From the NCBI GenBank assembly GCA_029262235.1, contig JAJCZU010000003.1:567990-631989 (forward strand): 64,000 nt of DNA. Direction: 5' to 3'. Positions 35,207 through 43,846 of the stretch are shown here, one piece after another. The position numbers and the translations under genes are program-made. Source of the stretch: Candidatus Eiseniibacteriota bacterium (GTDB lineage: Bacteria > Orphanbacterota > Orphanbacteria > Orphanbacterales > Orphanbacteraceae). The notes beneath the pieces were generated by a model, which was not told the origin of the DNA, did no database searches, and was given only the letters and a program-made list of their open reading frames with translations. Within the stretch, counting starts at the first letter, position 1; each line of letters opens with the position of its first letter.

Positions 35207-37994
35207 CGACCCAGGGCGCCCGTTCGCGGCCGATCTCTTCGCGAAGGCGATGGATCTCGCACCTCACGCTCGTTCCGCGTGGCTGATAGAAGCGTGCGCG
35301 GGGGACGACACTCTTCGTGCGGAAGTCGAATCTCTTCTCGCAGCTCACCGGAGCGCCGCGGACTTCTTGAACACACCGCCGTTCGATGCCGACCTCGGCG
35401 CGCACGAATCGATTGCTCCGGAAGACTTGTCCGGGCGCACGATCGGTTCGTACCGTCTCGTTCGCATGCTCGGCTCGGGCGGAACGGGCACGGTGTATCT
35501 CGCGGAAAGGGCGGATGCCGAATTCGAGAAGCACGTCGCGGTCAAACTGATCCGGCGCGGCATGGATACCGACCACATCATTGCGCGCTTTCAAAACGAG
35601 CGCCGGCTGCTCGCCGCGCTCGAACACGCCGGCATCGCGCGCATGATCGACGGCGGTGTCACGGAAGACGGACGCCCGTATCTCATTATGGAGTACGTAG
35701 AGGGTGTTCCGATCGACCGATACTGTGATACGCACGATGTTTCGCTCCGCGAGCGCATCGCCCTCTTTCGCACTGTGTGCGACGCGGTGCATCACGCCCA
35801 CAGAAACCTCATCGTTCATCGCGATATCAAACCGGGAAACGTCTTCGTGAGCACGTCCGGCGAAGTGAAGCTTCTCGACTTCGGCATTGCGAAGGTGCTC
35901 GACGTGGAAACGGGCGCGGGCGAAGCTTCGAGCGGCGGCGTTACGGTAACGGGCCTTCGCATGATGACGCCGCGCTATGCGAGCCCGGAGCAGGCGACCG
36001 GGCAGCCGATCACGACTGCGACAGACGTCTATTCGCTCGGCATCGTCCTTTACGAACTATTGACGGGAACACGCCCTTACGATCTGGCCACGGGTTCGGC
36101 TGCCGAAATCGAGCGTGTGATTCGTGAGGAAGATCCCGCGCGTCCGAGCGCGGCGCTCGAGAAGCGTCTGCGTGATGCGCGTGATCAGGGCGCGTCACGG
36201 CGCGCGCGCGCACTCACCGGAGACCTCGACAACATCGTGCTGAAGGCGATGAGCAAGGCGCCACCTGACCGGTACGGGTCGGCGGAACAGTTTGCGGACG
36301 ACCTGGGGCGGTATCTCGACGGGCTTCCCGTCAGCGCGCGCGCCCACACCCTTCGCTATCGCGCTGCGAAGTTTCTGCGCCGGAATCGCGCTCTTGCTGT
36401 GGCAGGCGCGACCGTGTTCGTGCTTCTGGTCGGCGCTACGGCTATCACCACGACGTTGTATCTGCGATCCGAGCGCGCTCTCACCGAGGCAGAGTCACAG
36501 CGACGCAAAGCGAATCGTGTGAGCGAGTTTCTGCAGGAGCGCATGAGCGCCGTCGATCCGGTAGAGACGCAGAGCGGTGATGAAGTGACCGTTCGCGAGC
36601 TCCTGCGCGAGGCTGCGGATCGGATCGAGCAGGATCTCGGAGAAGACCCCGACGTAGCGGCCGCCATGCACAGAACGATCGGCAATACGTACAAGAATCT
36701 CGGGGACTACGCGAAGGCGGAAGAGCATCGTCGCGCGGAGATCGCGTTGCTCGAGCCGATGTTCGCGGATGACGCGCCCGCGCTCATCGATGCGCGGCTC
36801 GCACTCGGCCGCGTGCTTTTCGAACGCGGAGAGCATGCCGCTGCGGAGAGCCTGTTTCGCGAACTTCTGCCCCTGGTCGAAAACGACGACTCGGAAGCAG
36901 GGCGGGCCCTTGTTGCGAGCGTCTACCGTGACTTCGGCGACGTTCGCATGGCACGAGGCGCTTACGAGGAAGGACGCGAGTGGCTCGAGCGGGGACTTGC
37001 GCTTCGCCGGGCGCTTCCGGGAGAACGAGACGAAGAGCTTGCCGGCGATCTCAACTCGCTCGGTCTGCTGCTCGTGCGCACGGGCAACTATGAGCCGGCC
37101 GTCACGCACTTTCAGGAAGCCATCGAACGCATGAAGAACGTCCGGGGCGATCACCATACGTTCATCGGGCAGATCGAGAACAACCTCGGCTGGGGATACG
37201 GGCACCAGGAACGGTGGGAAGAAGCGCTCCCTCACTTCCGCGAGGCGCTTGCGAACTATGACGGCGTACTGGCGAACGACCACCCGTTCGCGCTGATGGC
37301 GAGAGGGAACTTTGCGCAGGCCTTGCAGTCGGTGGGGGACTGGGAAGAGGCCGAGCGCGTGTATCTTGAAGTGATCGCGGGTTTTCGCTCGCGATACGGA
37401 GACCGGCACGCGAATGTCGGTCACGCACTCAACAATTACGCGATGATGGTCGATCGCCGGGAAGATCATGATGCCGCCGCCGCTCTTTATCGCGAGGCGC
37501 TCGGCATTTACCGGGAGCAGCTGGGTGACGACCACCCGTACGTGGCGGTAGCCAGGCACAATCTGGCGGGAGTGCTTCGCTCGGCAGGCCAGGGCGCGGA
37601 GGCGGAGAAGGAGTGTCGCGCCGCGCTTGCGCTGCGGAGACGCATTCTGCGGGCGGGCCACCCCGACATTGCCCGCTCGACCGAACTCCTCGGCACTCTC
37701 CATACGGACCGTGGTGAGTTTCGGGAAGCCGAGCCGCTGCTGAACGAGTCCTTCGCGATCCGGAAGGAAGCCTTACCCGCAGGCAACGCCGTTACGGCCT
37801 ACAGCGAACTTCTTCTTGGACTCTGCCTCTTCGAACTCGGTCGAACGCAGTCGGCCGAAGAACATCTTGCGCGCGCCCGGGAGGACCTTCTTGCGGCGCA
37901 CGGGGAAGACGACGCCCGTACGCTGCAGGCCCGCGCCGCGCTCGATCGTCTTCGCAACGCCGAGCCGCCCGTCGGAAACGGGGAGACCCGTTAA
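35199..37994 (+). CDS. Ser/Thr protein kinase with C-terminal TPR repeats (partner of the ECF sigma factor)
   Basis: 931 residues. The kinase domain has a Gly-rich loop GSGGTG (92-97), Lys116, HRDIKPGN (207-214) and DFG (227-229). One transmembrane helix lies near 390-415, and about 500 residues of TPR repeats (SLGLLLVRTGNYEPAVTHFQ) lie beyond it. The ATG at 35199 overlaps the sigma factor gene by 8 bases. The last repeats are followed by a short charged tail. Its arrangement with the sigma factor suggests a sensing module: outside signal, TPR, kinase, sigma. Only the gene order supports this, not a proven interaction. Confidence 0.93.
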   Translation: MSDDPGRPFAADLFAKAMDLAPHARSAWLIEACAGDDTLRAEVESLLAAHRSAADFLNTPPFDADLGAHESIAPEDLSGRTIGSYRLVRMLGSGGTGTVYLAERADAEFEKHVAVKLIRRGMDTDHIIARFQNERRLLAALEHAGIARMIDGGVTEDGRPYLIMEYVEGVPIDRYCDTHDVSLRERIALFRTVCDAVHHAHRNLIVHRDIKPGNVFVSTSGEVKLLDFGIAKVLDVETGAGEASSGGVTVTGLRMMTPRYASPEQATGQPITTATDVYSLGIVLYELLTGTRPYDLATGSAAEIERVIREEDPARPSAALEKRLRDARDQGASRRARALTGDLDNIVLKAMSKAPPDRYGSAEQFADDLGRYLDGLPVSARAHTLRYRAAKFLRRNRALAVAGATVFVLLVGATAITTTLYLRSERALTEAESQRRKANRVSEFLQERMSAVDPVETQSGDEVTVRELLREAADRIEQDLGEDPDVAAAMHRTIGNTYKNLGDYAKAEEHRRAEIALLEPMFADDAPALIDARLALGRVLFERGEHAAAESLFRELLPLVENDDSEAGRALVASVYRDFGDVRMARGAYEEGREWLERGLALRRALPGERDEELAGDLNSLGLLLVRTGNYEPAVTHFQEAIERMKNVRGDHHTFIGQIENNLGWGYGHQERWEEALPHFREALANYDGVLANDHPFALMARGNFAQALQSVGDWEEAERVYLEVIAGFRSRYGDRHANVGHALNNYAMMVDRREDHDAAAALYREALGIYREQLGDDHPYVAVARHNLAGVLRSAGQGAEAEKECRAALALRRRILRAGHPDIARSTELLGTLHTDRGEFREAEPLLNESFAIRKEALPAGNAVTAYSELLLGLCLFELGRTQSAEEHLARAREDLLAAHGEDDARTLQARAALDRLRNAEPPVGNGETR

Positions 37995-38057
37995 TTGATG
38001 GGGAATCGGCCGCAACGTGTTAGTTTTACTGTGAAACATGCAAACAAAGGAGCGCTC

Positions 38058-38645
38058 ATGTCTGACGATCCGAAAGATACGGGAATGGATGCGAACGAAA
38101 GTGCGGGGCAGGGAGGAGCCGACGAAGGGAAAGCGGCACCCGTAAACGAGGCTGCCACACCCGGCGCGACCCCCACCGCGAGTGCCGGCTCGACGGGCGC
38201 ACCGAAGAAGGCCGATCCCGTGAAACGCTTTCTCGCCGTGTTCATCGACGGCCTGATCGCCGCCATGATGTCTCTGGTTCTGGGAGTCGTGATTCCGGTG
38301 CTCGGATTCTTTCTCGGCGCTCTGCTCGGCGCGGCCTACATGCTCGTGCGCGACGGATTGACGCTCGAGTTCATGGACCAGCGATCGCTCGGCAAGAAGC
38401 TGCTCAAGCTTCGCCCGGTCCGACTCGACGGCAGCCGTCTCGATCTGAACGATTCGATGAAGCGCAACTGGGTCTTCGCTGTGCCGAACGGTCTGCAGGC
38501 GATTCCGATCCTCGGGCAGATTCTCGGCAGCCTGCTCGGTATTGTGCTGGGCATCGTCGAGTGCATCCTCGTGCTGACGGATCCCGAGGGACGCCGGTGG
38601 GGCGACAAGCTCGCGAACACGCGCGTAATCGAAGTCGACGAATAG
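38058..38645 (+). CDS. RDD-family membrane protein
   Basis: 195 residues. A disordered N-terminus of about 55 residues (rich in Ala, Gly, Asp, Thr) precedes the RDD domain, whose first helix starts with VKRFLAVFIDGLIAA (Arg and Asp of the signature) and whose later part holds SLGKKLLKLRPV. Three to four transmembrane helices are visible. RDD proteins are of uncertain role; some act in ion transport. The start at 38058 has AAAGGAG upstream. It follows the kinase gene by 63 bases and precedes ytoQ by 12 bases. Confidence 0.85.
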   Translation: MSDDPKDTGMDANESAGQGGADEGKAAPVNEAATPGATPTASAGSTGAPKKADPVKRFLAVFIDGLIAAMMSLVLGVVIPVLGFFLGALLGAAYMLVRDGLTLEFMDQRSLGKKLLKLRPVRLDGSRLDLNDSMKRNWVFAVPNGLQAIPILGQILGSLLGIVLGIVECILVLTDPEGRRWGDKLANTRVIEVDE

Positions 38646-38657
38646 AGGGCGCGGGGC

Positions 38658-39110
38658 ATGAAGACGTGGACCGTTTATCTGTCAGGCGAAGTGCATACGA
38701 ACTGGCGTGACGAGATCGAAGCCGGCGCGCGCGCGGCGGATCTCGCGGTCACATTCACCGCGCCTGTCACGAATCATGCGAACAGTGACGATTGCGGCGC
38801 TGCGATTCTCGGCGCCGAGCCCGACCCCTTCTGGCATGACCACAAGGGTGCGAAGATGAACGCGATTCGCACGCGCACGCTTCTCGAAAGCGCGGATATC
38901 GTCGTGGTTCGTTTCGGCGACAAGTATCGACAGTGGAACGCGGCTTTCGACGCGGGCTATGCGGCCGCGCGCGCCAGGCCGCTTATCGTGCTACACGATC
39001 CTGAGCATCGCCACGCGCTGAAAGAGGTCGACGCGGCGGCGTACGCGGTGGCCGAATCGCCCGACCAGGTCGTTCGCATTCTGCGCTACGTGTTGACGGG
39101 CGCGCTGTAG
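38658..39110 (+). CDS. ytoQ: YtoQ family protein
   Basis: 150 residues that align along their full length with Bacillus subtilis YtoQ as I recall it: VYLSGEVHTNWRDEI, FTAPVTNHANSDDCG, a FGDKYRQWNAAFDAGYA block and a LKEVDAAA segment. The family has a nucleoside 2-deoxyribosyltransferase-like fold, but no activity is established. It is cytoplasmic. It lies 12 bases after the RDD gene, probably in the same transcript, and its stop is 14 bases from the convergent secreted-protein gene. Confidence 0.88.
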   Translation: MKTWTVYLSGEVHTNWRDEIEAGARAADLAVTFTAPVTNHANSDDCGAAILGAEPDPFWHDHKGAKMNAIRTRTLLESADIVVVRFGDKYRQWNAAFDAGYAAARARPLIVLHDPEHRHALKEVDAAAYAVAESPDQVVRILRYVLTGAL

Positions 39111-39124
39111 GGGACGACTGCGCG

Positions 39125-40180
39125 CTACTTGATCAGAGTAAATTTGCGTGTCACGGTCTCGTGCTGCGTTTGGAGCTGCAGAAAATAGACGCCTGACGGC
39201 AGCGTGGAAGTGTAGGGAATCGCGTGTATCTGCGCGGGGAGCGGCGCGTCGCGGAGAAGCGTTTCCTCGAGCCGGCCGCGCGCATCGTATATCCGGAGCG
39301 ACACGGGGCCAGGCTCGCGGAGATCGATCGAGAAGGTCGTGGCCGGGTTGAACGGGTTCGGGGCCACGTGCAGCGTGCTGACCGTGCGCGGGACGCCGGT
39401 GTCGGTCACTTCGGTCGGAACCGGGTACTGATTGATCCATAAATCATCCAGGAAGATGTGCGAAGTGCCGGACTGATTGTAGATGTCGGCCGCAAAGCTC
39501 CCTGCCGTGTTCTGGAGCGCGGGCGAGGAATCGAAATCGTCGATCGTCCACGCGGCGGGTTCCGTGTCCGTCTCGGGCCACACTTTCGCCTGCAGCCGCG
39601 TCGTGCCTGCGTCGAACTGCGTGACACGAAAGCGAAGACGATAGCGCGTATCGTTCTGCAGACCGCCCGCGACCGGATTGTAGCCGGTCGAGAACTGTGT
39701 CTCGACTCCGTTCAGCTCCCGCCAGAGACCGAGGTCCTCGGGCCACCCCCAGCCGCCTTTCAGGAACATCGCGTACCCCTGCCCGAACGGGATCGTGTCC
39801 TGAAGCGACCCGCCGTTCTGCCTTACATAGAATCCGAAACCCTGCTGCGCGACGTTCTCGAACTCGATCGTAACCTCGACCTCCACGTCCGTCTCGGAAA
39901 AGCCCGGCAGAATCATGCGCGCCACCTGGGCGGTGTTGCCGTTCATGCGCCCGCGGTTCGACTGCAGGTCGTGCACCGTCACGATCGAGGTGGAGGCATA
40001 CCACGGCGAGGGCCAGTCCGATCCGTCGGGACCGTCGAAACTCTCCGCGTACGGAAGCTGGGCGAAAGCGGACGTCGCGCCATTCAGAATCGCCATGCAC
40101 GCAACCAGCGAAGCAAAAAGCAAACAGTGGCGCGCGGAGGAGGCGGTGCGCTGAAACAGGCTGATGTTCATGTTCATCAT
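39125..40180 (-). CDS. Secreted LamG-like beta-sandwich protein with C-terminal sorting domain
   Basis: 351 residues with a signal peptide ending near AFA-Q. Residues 40-250 look like a concanavalin/LamG-type jelly roll (ESFDGPDGSDWPSPW at the start, GFGFYVRQN in the middle, HIFLDDLWINQ at the end), which often binds sugars. The last 80 residues are a FlgD-like domain (APNPFNPATTFSIDL, SGVYFLQL). Two ATGs are adjacent at 40180 and 40177; AGGAGG lies about 14 bases upstream, a little far. A TATAAT overlaps the first ATG, probably by chance. Substrate unknown. Confidence 0.85.
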   Translation of the reverse strand: MMNMNISLFQRTASSARHCLLFASLVACMAILNGATSAFAQLPYAESFDGPDGSDWPSPWYASTSIVTVHDLQSNRGRMNGNTAQVARMILPGFSETDVEVEVTIEFENVAQQGFGFYVRQNGGSLQDTIPFGQGYAMFLKGGWGWPEDLGLWRELNGVETQFSTGYNPVAGGLQNDTRYRLRFRVTQFDAGTTRLQAKVWPETDTEPAAWTIDDFDSSPALQNTAGSFAADIYNQSGTSHIFLDDLWINQYPVPTEVTDTGVPRTVSTLHVAPNPFNPATTFSIDLREPGPVSLRIYDARGRLEETLLRDAPLPAQIHAIPYTSTLPSGVYFLQLQTQHETVTRKFTLIK

Positions 40181-40354
40181 TATAGACTAAAATACCTCCT
40201 TTTCGGGCACGCGTCCCCGCACGCCGGTTCGTTGCCCCGATAAACTGCAAGTCTCATACCGTCATCCGTCCTGACAGGGTCAGAATCGTGCGGGAGGAAC
40301 CTTGGGCGCCGCAAATACTCCCTTCGAACGATTGAACGAAAGGACCGGGATCTC

Positions 40355-41236
40355 ATGAAACGCGTCTTATGCTTTCTCATTGCCGTATTCTCCGCCGCCA
40401 CTCTGCTCGCCGTGAGTGCGGGCGCCGATATCGTCGAACCGGGCCGCCGCTACGCGGGCGAAGTGATGCTCGAGTTTCCGGCGATCGGCGCGTCCTTCAC
40501 GCTGCCGGCAGGATGGATCGCGGTTCTGCCGGAGGGCGCCGAACTTCTCATCATGCAGAACGAGGCGACCGGCGCGTATCTGTTCGCGACCGGAGACGAA
40601 ATGACAGTTGCCGAAGCGCTGGGCGTCATGGGTGCGCCGATCGATCTCGGAGACGGCGTCGTGCTGAAGCCCGAGGGTGACGTGACGCGCGACGGAAACC
40701 AGCTGCGAAACGTGTACGCGGTTTCCGGCGGGGAGGGGCCGCTGTTCGGGTACGTGAACACGATCATCGGTGATGCCGGCATCGGCGTTTCGTTCGTCGG
40801 GATCGGTCCTCCCGATGACACCGAGGCGCTCAAGAGCGTCGTGGAGCGCGTCGGCCGTTCTCTCTCACTGGTTCCGGTCGCGCCGGTCGCGCAGGCGCAG
40901 CAGGGCGGCTCCGGTACATGGCAGGACGAACTCGCGGGCCGCAAGCTCACGCACTTCTTCACGCGAACGGGATACACGGAAGAGGACTACATGTGGCTTT
41001 GCGCGGACGGCCGCTTCTATCACAGCACGCAGGCCGGTGGATTCGGCGGCGGGGCGAGCGGAGCGTTCGCGTCCTCGTACGGCGGGCGATGGAGCGCGAC
41101 TGGCGATGCGGGCGCAGGCACGCTCGTCCTTCGCTACAACGACGGCCAGTCCGCGACGTACGCGCTTTCATGGGACGGCACGAAGCTGTTCCTCGACGGA
41201 AAGCGATACTTTCGCGAGGCCACTGACTGCCGCTGA
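40355..41236 (+). CDS. Secreted two-domain hypothetical protein
   Basis: 293 residues with a signal peptide (ending near SAGA). The first domain (about 35-170) is a compact alpha/beta region of the kind seen in secreted proteins of unknown role. A Gln/Gly linker (AQAQQGGSG) follows. The second domain (185-293) has GRKLTHFF, WLCADGRFYHS and a repeated Gly-rich loop, and resembles a small lipocalin-like beta barrel found in secreted proteins of FCB bacteria. AAAGGA upstream acts as RBS. The gene converges with the TonB receptor, with 12 bases between stops. Function unknown. Confidence 0.78.
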   Translation: MKRVLCFLIAVFSAATLLAVSAGADIVEPGRRYAGEVMLEFPAIGASFTLPAGWIAVLPEGAELLIMQNEATGAYLFATGDEMTVAEALGVMGAPIDLGDGVVLKPEGDVTRDGNQLRNVYAVSGGEGPLFGYVNTIIGDAGIGVSFVGIGPPDDTEALKSVVERVGRSLSLVPVAPVAQAQQGGSGTWQDELAGRKLTHFFTRTGYTEEDYMWLCADGRFYHSTQAGGFGGGASGAFASSYGGRWSATGDAGAGTLVLRYNDGQSATYALSWDGTKLFLDGKRYFREATDCR

Positions 41237-41248
41237 CGCCGCGCGTGA

Positions 41249-43663
41249 TCAGAACCGACTCGTCAGGCTCACCCCGAGCGACGGCAGGATCGTGAACCAC
41301 ATTTCGTCGTCGCGCACCAGTTTCTGTCCCCCGCCCGGTTCCGAAAGCCGGAAGTAATCGTATCCGAACACGTTCGCGTGATTCGTCATGTTGACGAGTT
41401 CCGCGAAGAAGCGCACGTCGCCGTGCTTCGTGCGGAAATCCTTCGTCGCGCGCATGTCGAGCCTGTGATAGGCCGGCAGGCGCGACCCGTAGATCTCGAT
41501 CGGACGGATCGTGAAGTCGGGCTGCCCTTCCTCGTTCGTAATCGGCACGAGTTCCTCGAGCGTCCCCGGCCAACCCGTATGAAACGCGTACGACGTGTTG
41601 ATCGACCAGTTGCGCGAGAGCCGGTACGTGCAGTCGAGGTTGAGCGCGTGGCGCTGATCCTGCGGGTTCGGATGCGTCCTGTCGTAGACGAGCTCCGAGG
41701 GATCGTTCACGTTGTCGATCCGGCTCACTTCCTCCTCGGCCAACGAATATGCGTAGCTTCCGCGCATCATCACACGCTCGCTCAGTCGCTGGTCGTAATA
41801 GAATTCGACGCCCTTGCCTGTCGTGCGATCCGGATATACGAGAATGCGATCTTCATTCGTTTCGGGGAAGACGTCGATCCCGCCTTTCCAGCCGCGGTAC
41901 ACGGGGCGCAGGTCCGTGCCTTCCTTCGTATACGCTTCGATCCGCAGCGTCGCGCCGTTCGCGAACAGCTGTTCGAAGCCGGCCGTGAACTGCTCGCTCT
42001 TCTCTGATGAATAGTAATCTTCCTGCCCGTTCAGGAGCGCGAGGTCCTGAATCCCCTGAATCTGGCGATAGATCCCCCAGCCGAGGCGCACGCGGCTCGA
42101 CGGCGTGAGGTCGAGCAGCGCGTTGACGCGGGGGCTGACGTCGCTGTCGCCCGTATACGAGGCGCGGTCGTGGCGCACACCCGTTTCGAGCGTGAACGCA
42201 TCCCACGGCCGTACGCGGTTCGAGAAATAGAGCCCGAGCGTCGTGCCGTCGCGGTTGTAGTTCGTTTCGGTCACGACGGGAAAGTAGCCGATGCTGTCGG
42301 GCGTCGAGTCTTCCGGATGCTGGCTGACGGAATTACGAAACGTATAGTCGGTCGTGAAGCGTTTGCAATCGATGCCCGCCTGAAAGAAGAGCCGCGGCAT
42401 CGGTTCGAAGAGCCAGTCCTGCTTCGCGCCGAGCACGTTGTAGTCATGCTTGTTCGATACGGAGTACAGCTCGCCCGGCATTTCCGTGAAGTATTCGGAA
42501 CCGCTCCGGTCGCGCGTCACGAGACCCGCGGAGAGCAGGCTGCGCACGATCAGGGCGTCCGAGAACGTGGAGCGCAGCGTGGTCCAGACGTAGGAGTTGC
42601 CGTACGTGTTGTTCGCGAGTTCCTGTGTCTTGATCGAGTCCTGAAAACCGGCCGTGGCCTGGGCGTCGAACGTGTAGGAATCGCCGGCGTGGAGCGCGTG
42701 CAGCGCGATGGTGTGCGACGTGTTCAGGTCGTACTGCACCTTCGAAAACAGATCGTAGTAAGTCGGGGAGGGGAGGTCGTTCTGATTGACGATCTTGAAG
42801 ACGAGGTCGAGATACCCGCGGCGCCCCGAAACGAACCAGGAGCCGCGGTTGTCGGCAAAGCGCCCTTCGGCGAGTGCCCGCGCGTTCATGAAGCTGATGC
42901 CGACGCTGTAACGCTTCTGATCGGCCGGCGGCCTGCGGGAAGCGATGTCGAACACGCCGCTGCGCTTGTTGCCGTACTCGGCCGGAAATCCGCCGGTAAG
43001 AAGCTGCACGCCCTCGATCGTTTCGACATCAATAATGCTGATGGCGCCCTCGTTGAAATCCTTCAGGTGATACGGCTCGTAGATTTCGAGTCCGTCGAGC
43101 AGGATCAGCGTTTCGTCGTGCCGGCCGCCTCGAATCGAAAAATGCGCGTTGTAATCACCGGACGAAAGCCCCGGCATCCGGTTCACGGCACGGAACACGT
43201 CTTCGCCGAGCTGCGGCACGAGCTGCATCTCGGCGCGGCTCATGGTCTTCCGCGCGGAGGGACGGCCGTCCATGAACGAGAATGCACCCGGACTCACGGT
43301 AATCTCCCGCAGGCGGAACACGTGCGGGGCGAGGCGGACGGTTGTGGGAAGACCGCCGACGCCATCGGGCGCCCGCACGAACTCCACGTTATAGGAGGCG
43401 TGGCTGATCTGAAACGTGAGCGCGCCCTCGGGCAGGCCGGCGAAAGTGAACGAGCCGTCGCTTCCCGTGATCATGACGCGCGCCGTCCCTTCGAGCAGCA
43501 CATCCGCATGGGGCACGCCTTCGCCCGTGCCGGCGTCGACCACCCGTCCGCTCCAGGAAGCCGTCTGCGCCGCGGCTCCCCCCGCGAGGAGCGCGAGCGC
43601 CGCCGCGACCGCGAAGATCGCCCCCGGCATGGTCAGGGGGAAAGAGCTTGATTTCGCCATCAT
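41249..43663 (-). CDS. TonB-dependent outer-membrane receptor with N-terminal regulatory-like domain
   Basis: 804 residues. A signal peptide (ending AAA-Q) is followed by a carboxypeptidase-regulatory-like domain (VVDAGTGEGVPHADVLLEG, SDGSFTFAGLPEG), a plug domain (about 140-260; FSIRGGRHDETLILLDGLE and GGFPAEYGNKRSG) and a 22-strand-type barrel ending in Phe. It imports a substrate across the outer membrane using TonB energy. The substrate cannot be told, and no TonB/ExbB genes or substrate-processing genes adjoin it. Start 43663 has GGGAGG 8 bases upstream; the adjacent ATG at 43660 is equally possible. Confidence 0.93.
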   Translation of the reverse strand: MMAKSSSFPLTMPGAIFAVAAALALLAGGAAAQTASWSGRVVDAGTGEGVPHADVLLEGTARVMITGSDGSFTFAGLPEGALTFQISHASYNVEFVRAPDGVGGLPTTVRLAPHVFRLREITVSPGAFSFMDGRPSARKTMSRAEMQLVPQLGEDVFRAVNRMPGLSSGDYNAHFSIRGGRHDETLILLDGLEIYEPYHLKDFNEGAISIIDVETIEGVQLLTGGFPAEYGNKRSGVFDIASRRPPADQKRYSVGISFMNARALAEGRFADNRGSWFVSGRRGYLDLVFKIVNQNDLPSPTYYDLFSKVQYDLNTSHTIALHALHAGDSYTFDAQATAGFQDSIKTQELANNTYGNSYVWTTLRSTFSDALIVRSLLSAGLVTRDRSGSEYFTEMPGELYSVSNKHDYNVLGAKQDWLFEPMPRLFFQAGIDCKRFTTDYTFRNSVSQHPEDSTPDSIGYFPVVTETNYNRDGTTLGLYFSNRVRPWDAFTLETGVRHDRASYTGDSDVSPRVNALLDLTPSSRVRLGWGIYRQIQGIQDLALLNGQEDYYSSEKSEQFTAGFEQLFANGATLRIEAYTKEGTDLRPVYRGWKGGIDVFPETNEDRILVYPDRTTGKGVEFYYDQRLSERVMMRGSYAYSLAEEEVSRIDNVNDPSELVYDRTHPNPQDQRHALNLDCTYRLSRNWSINTSYAFHTGWPGTLEELVPITNEEGQPDFTIRPIEIYGSRLPAYHRLDMRATKDFRTKHGDVRFFAELVNMTNHANVFGYDYFRLSEPGGGQKLVRDDEMWFTILPSLGVSLTSRF

Positions 43664-43846
43664 GAGTCGGCCTCCCGGGGTTTGCATGGAACTGCTGGGG
43701 AAAATGGTACGCAGGAAGCATGAGAATTGCGTGAAAGAAGCCGAAACGGACGAAACAAGATCCGTAGAGAGCAACGAAGGCCCAGCACAACGATCGCGTG
43801 CGGGAATCTACCCGCGCGAGCCCGACCACTTAATTCGGAGGCACTC